Shown one piece after another: positions 63,775 to 64,000 of a DNA stretch of 64,000 nucleotides. The DNA is from Nitrospirillum viridazoti (lineage in GTDB: Bacteria; Pseudomonadota; Alphaproteobacteria; Azospirillales; Azospirillaceae). The position numbers and the translations under genes were made by a program. Positions within the stretch are counted from its first letter, which is position 1; each line of letters begins with the position of its first letter. The notes under the pieces were generated by a model that worked only from the letters and a program-made list of their open reading frames with translations, was not told the origin of the DNA and ran no database searches. The stretch is from NCBI RefSeq assembly GCF_007827975.1, contig NZ_VITT01000005.1, one strand, 5' to 3'.

Positions 63775-64000
63775 CTAATCATTCAGGCGGCGCAGCGGCA
63801 CCACCAGCATCAGCAGCAGCACGGCCGCCGCGCAGGACCACAGGCCGGCCTTGAGGTACACCGCCTGGTACGAGGCCAACTGCACCGCCGCTGGCAGGCT
63901 GCCGTCAACCACCGTCGCCTGCGCCACCAGCGCGCTCAGGCGCTGACCATAGGCCGTGGACAGGAACCACAGGCCCACCAGCAGGCTGGTGATGGCCGGC
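63775..64000 (-). CDS. C-terminal end of a membrane transporter, POT-like (partial)
   Basis: The window ends inside this gene. The visible 74 residues include ITSLLVGLWFLSTAYGQRLSAL, a loop and a terminal helix (AGLWSCAAAVLLLMLVVPLRRLND). The LWFLSTAYGQRL helix and the final basic tail resemble the last two helices of POT/peptide major-facilitator proteins, but the fragment is too short to prove it. Its place after the M24 peptidase and hydroxyproline genes would suit an importer of hydroxyproline-containing peptides (inference). Confidence 0.5.
   Translation of the reverse strand, partial: PAITSLLVGLWFLSTAYGQRLSALVAQATVVDGSLPAAVQLASYQAVYLKAGLWSCAAAVLLLMLVVPLRRLND

Overview
The window looks like chromosome of a high-GC alphaproteobacterium of the Azospirillum/Nitrospirillum type (inference). 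The reasons are GC-rich codon use, a phaA-phaB polyhydroxybutyrate pair, adjacent tamA-tamB, a pst operon facing a phosphate-type porin, and gene content suited to a plant-associated heterotroph. No rRNA gene or CRISPR array is present.

Bases 1 to about 18,950 are a mosaic of prophage and island remnants. It ends just short of the 3' end of a tRNA-Ser(CGA) gene at 18961-19050, a classic integration point. The first part is a tightly overlapped plus-strand phage replication and packaging block: an AlpA-like regulator, small proteins, a DUF1376 protein, a TOPRIM/DnaB-like primase-helicase and a small-terminase-like protein. Two exported tailspike-like proteins follow. Next comes a divergent switch in which an Xre repressor and an ADP-ribosyltransferase-like protein face a small operon encoding two twin-arginine proteins. 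The rest is a host-like glycosyltransferase fragment, a second small-terminase-like gene, a BRO antirepressor, a PadR unit, a RelE/Xre toxin-antitoxin-like operon with a DUF6941 gene, and a possible frameshifted tail chaperone. Integrase, capsid and portal genes are not in the window.

From 19 to 54 kb the genes are housekeeping-like. They include an EamA transporter and NUDIX hydrolase, phaA-phaB, a TetR/SDR pair, a cupin protein, bipA/typA, tamA-tamB, LysE, a ClC channel, and pstSCAB with a divergent OprO/P-type porin that carries Pho boxes. A DUF1003 protein, a LuxR-type regulator, a POT transporter, a membrane protein, a TSUP transporter, a second TetR/SDR pair and rmuC complete this stretch.

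From 54 to 64 kb the genes read as one programme: a Tat-exported GH127 beta-L-arabinofuranosidase overlapping an exported DUF885 peptidase, a D-hydroxyproline dehydrogenase-like flavoprotein, a DapA-family deaminase, a two-cysteine 4-hydroxyproline epimerase, an M24 Xaa-Pro-type peptidase, and the end of a transporter. I infer a pathway for arabinosylated hydroxyproline-rich plant cell-wall proteins such as extensins. A 13-base motif (GGATACNNTATNC) upstream of both GH127 and the dehydrogenase/deaminase promoter supports joint regulation. A second finding is a family of roughly 100-bp repeats, in at least six copies, each placed just after a stop codon and always in the same orientation relative to that gene. 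It was not found in the island.
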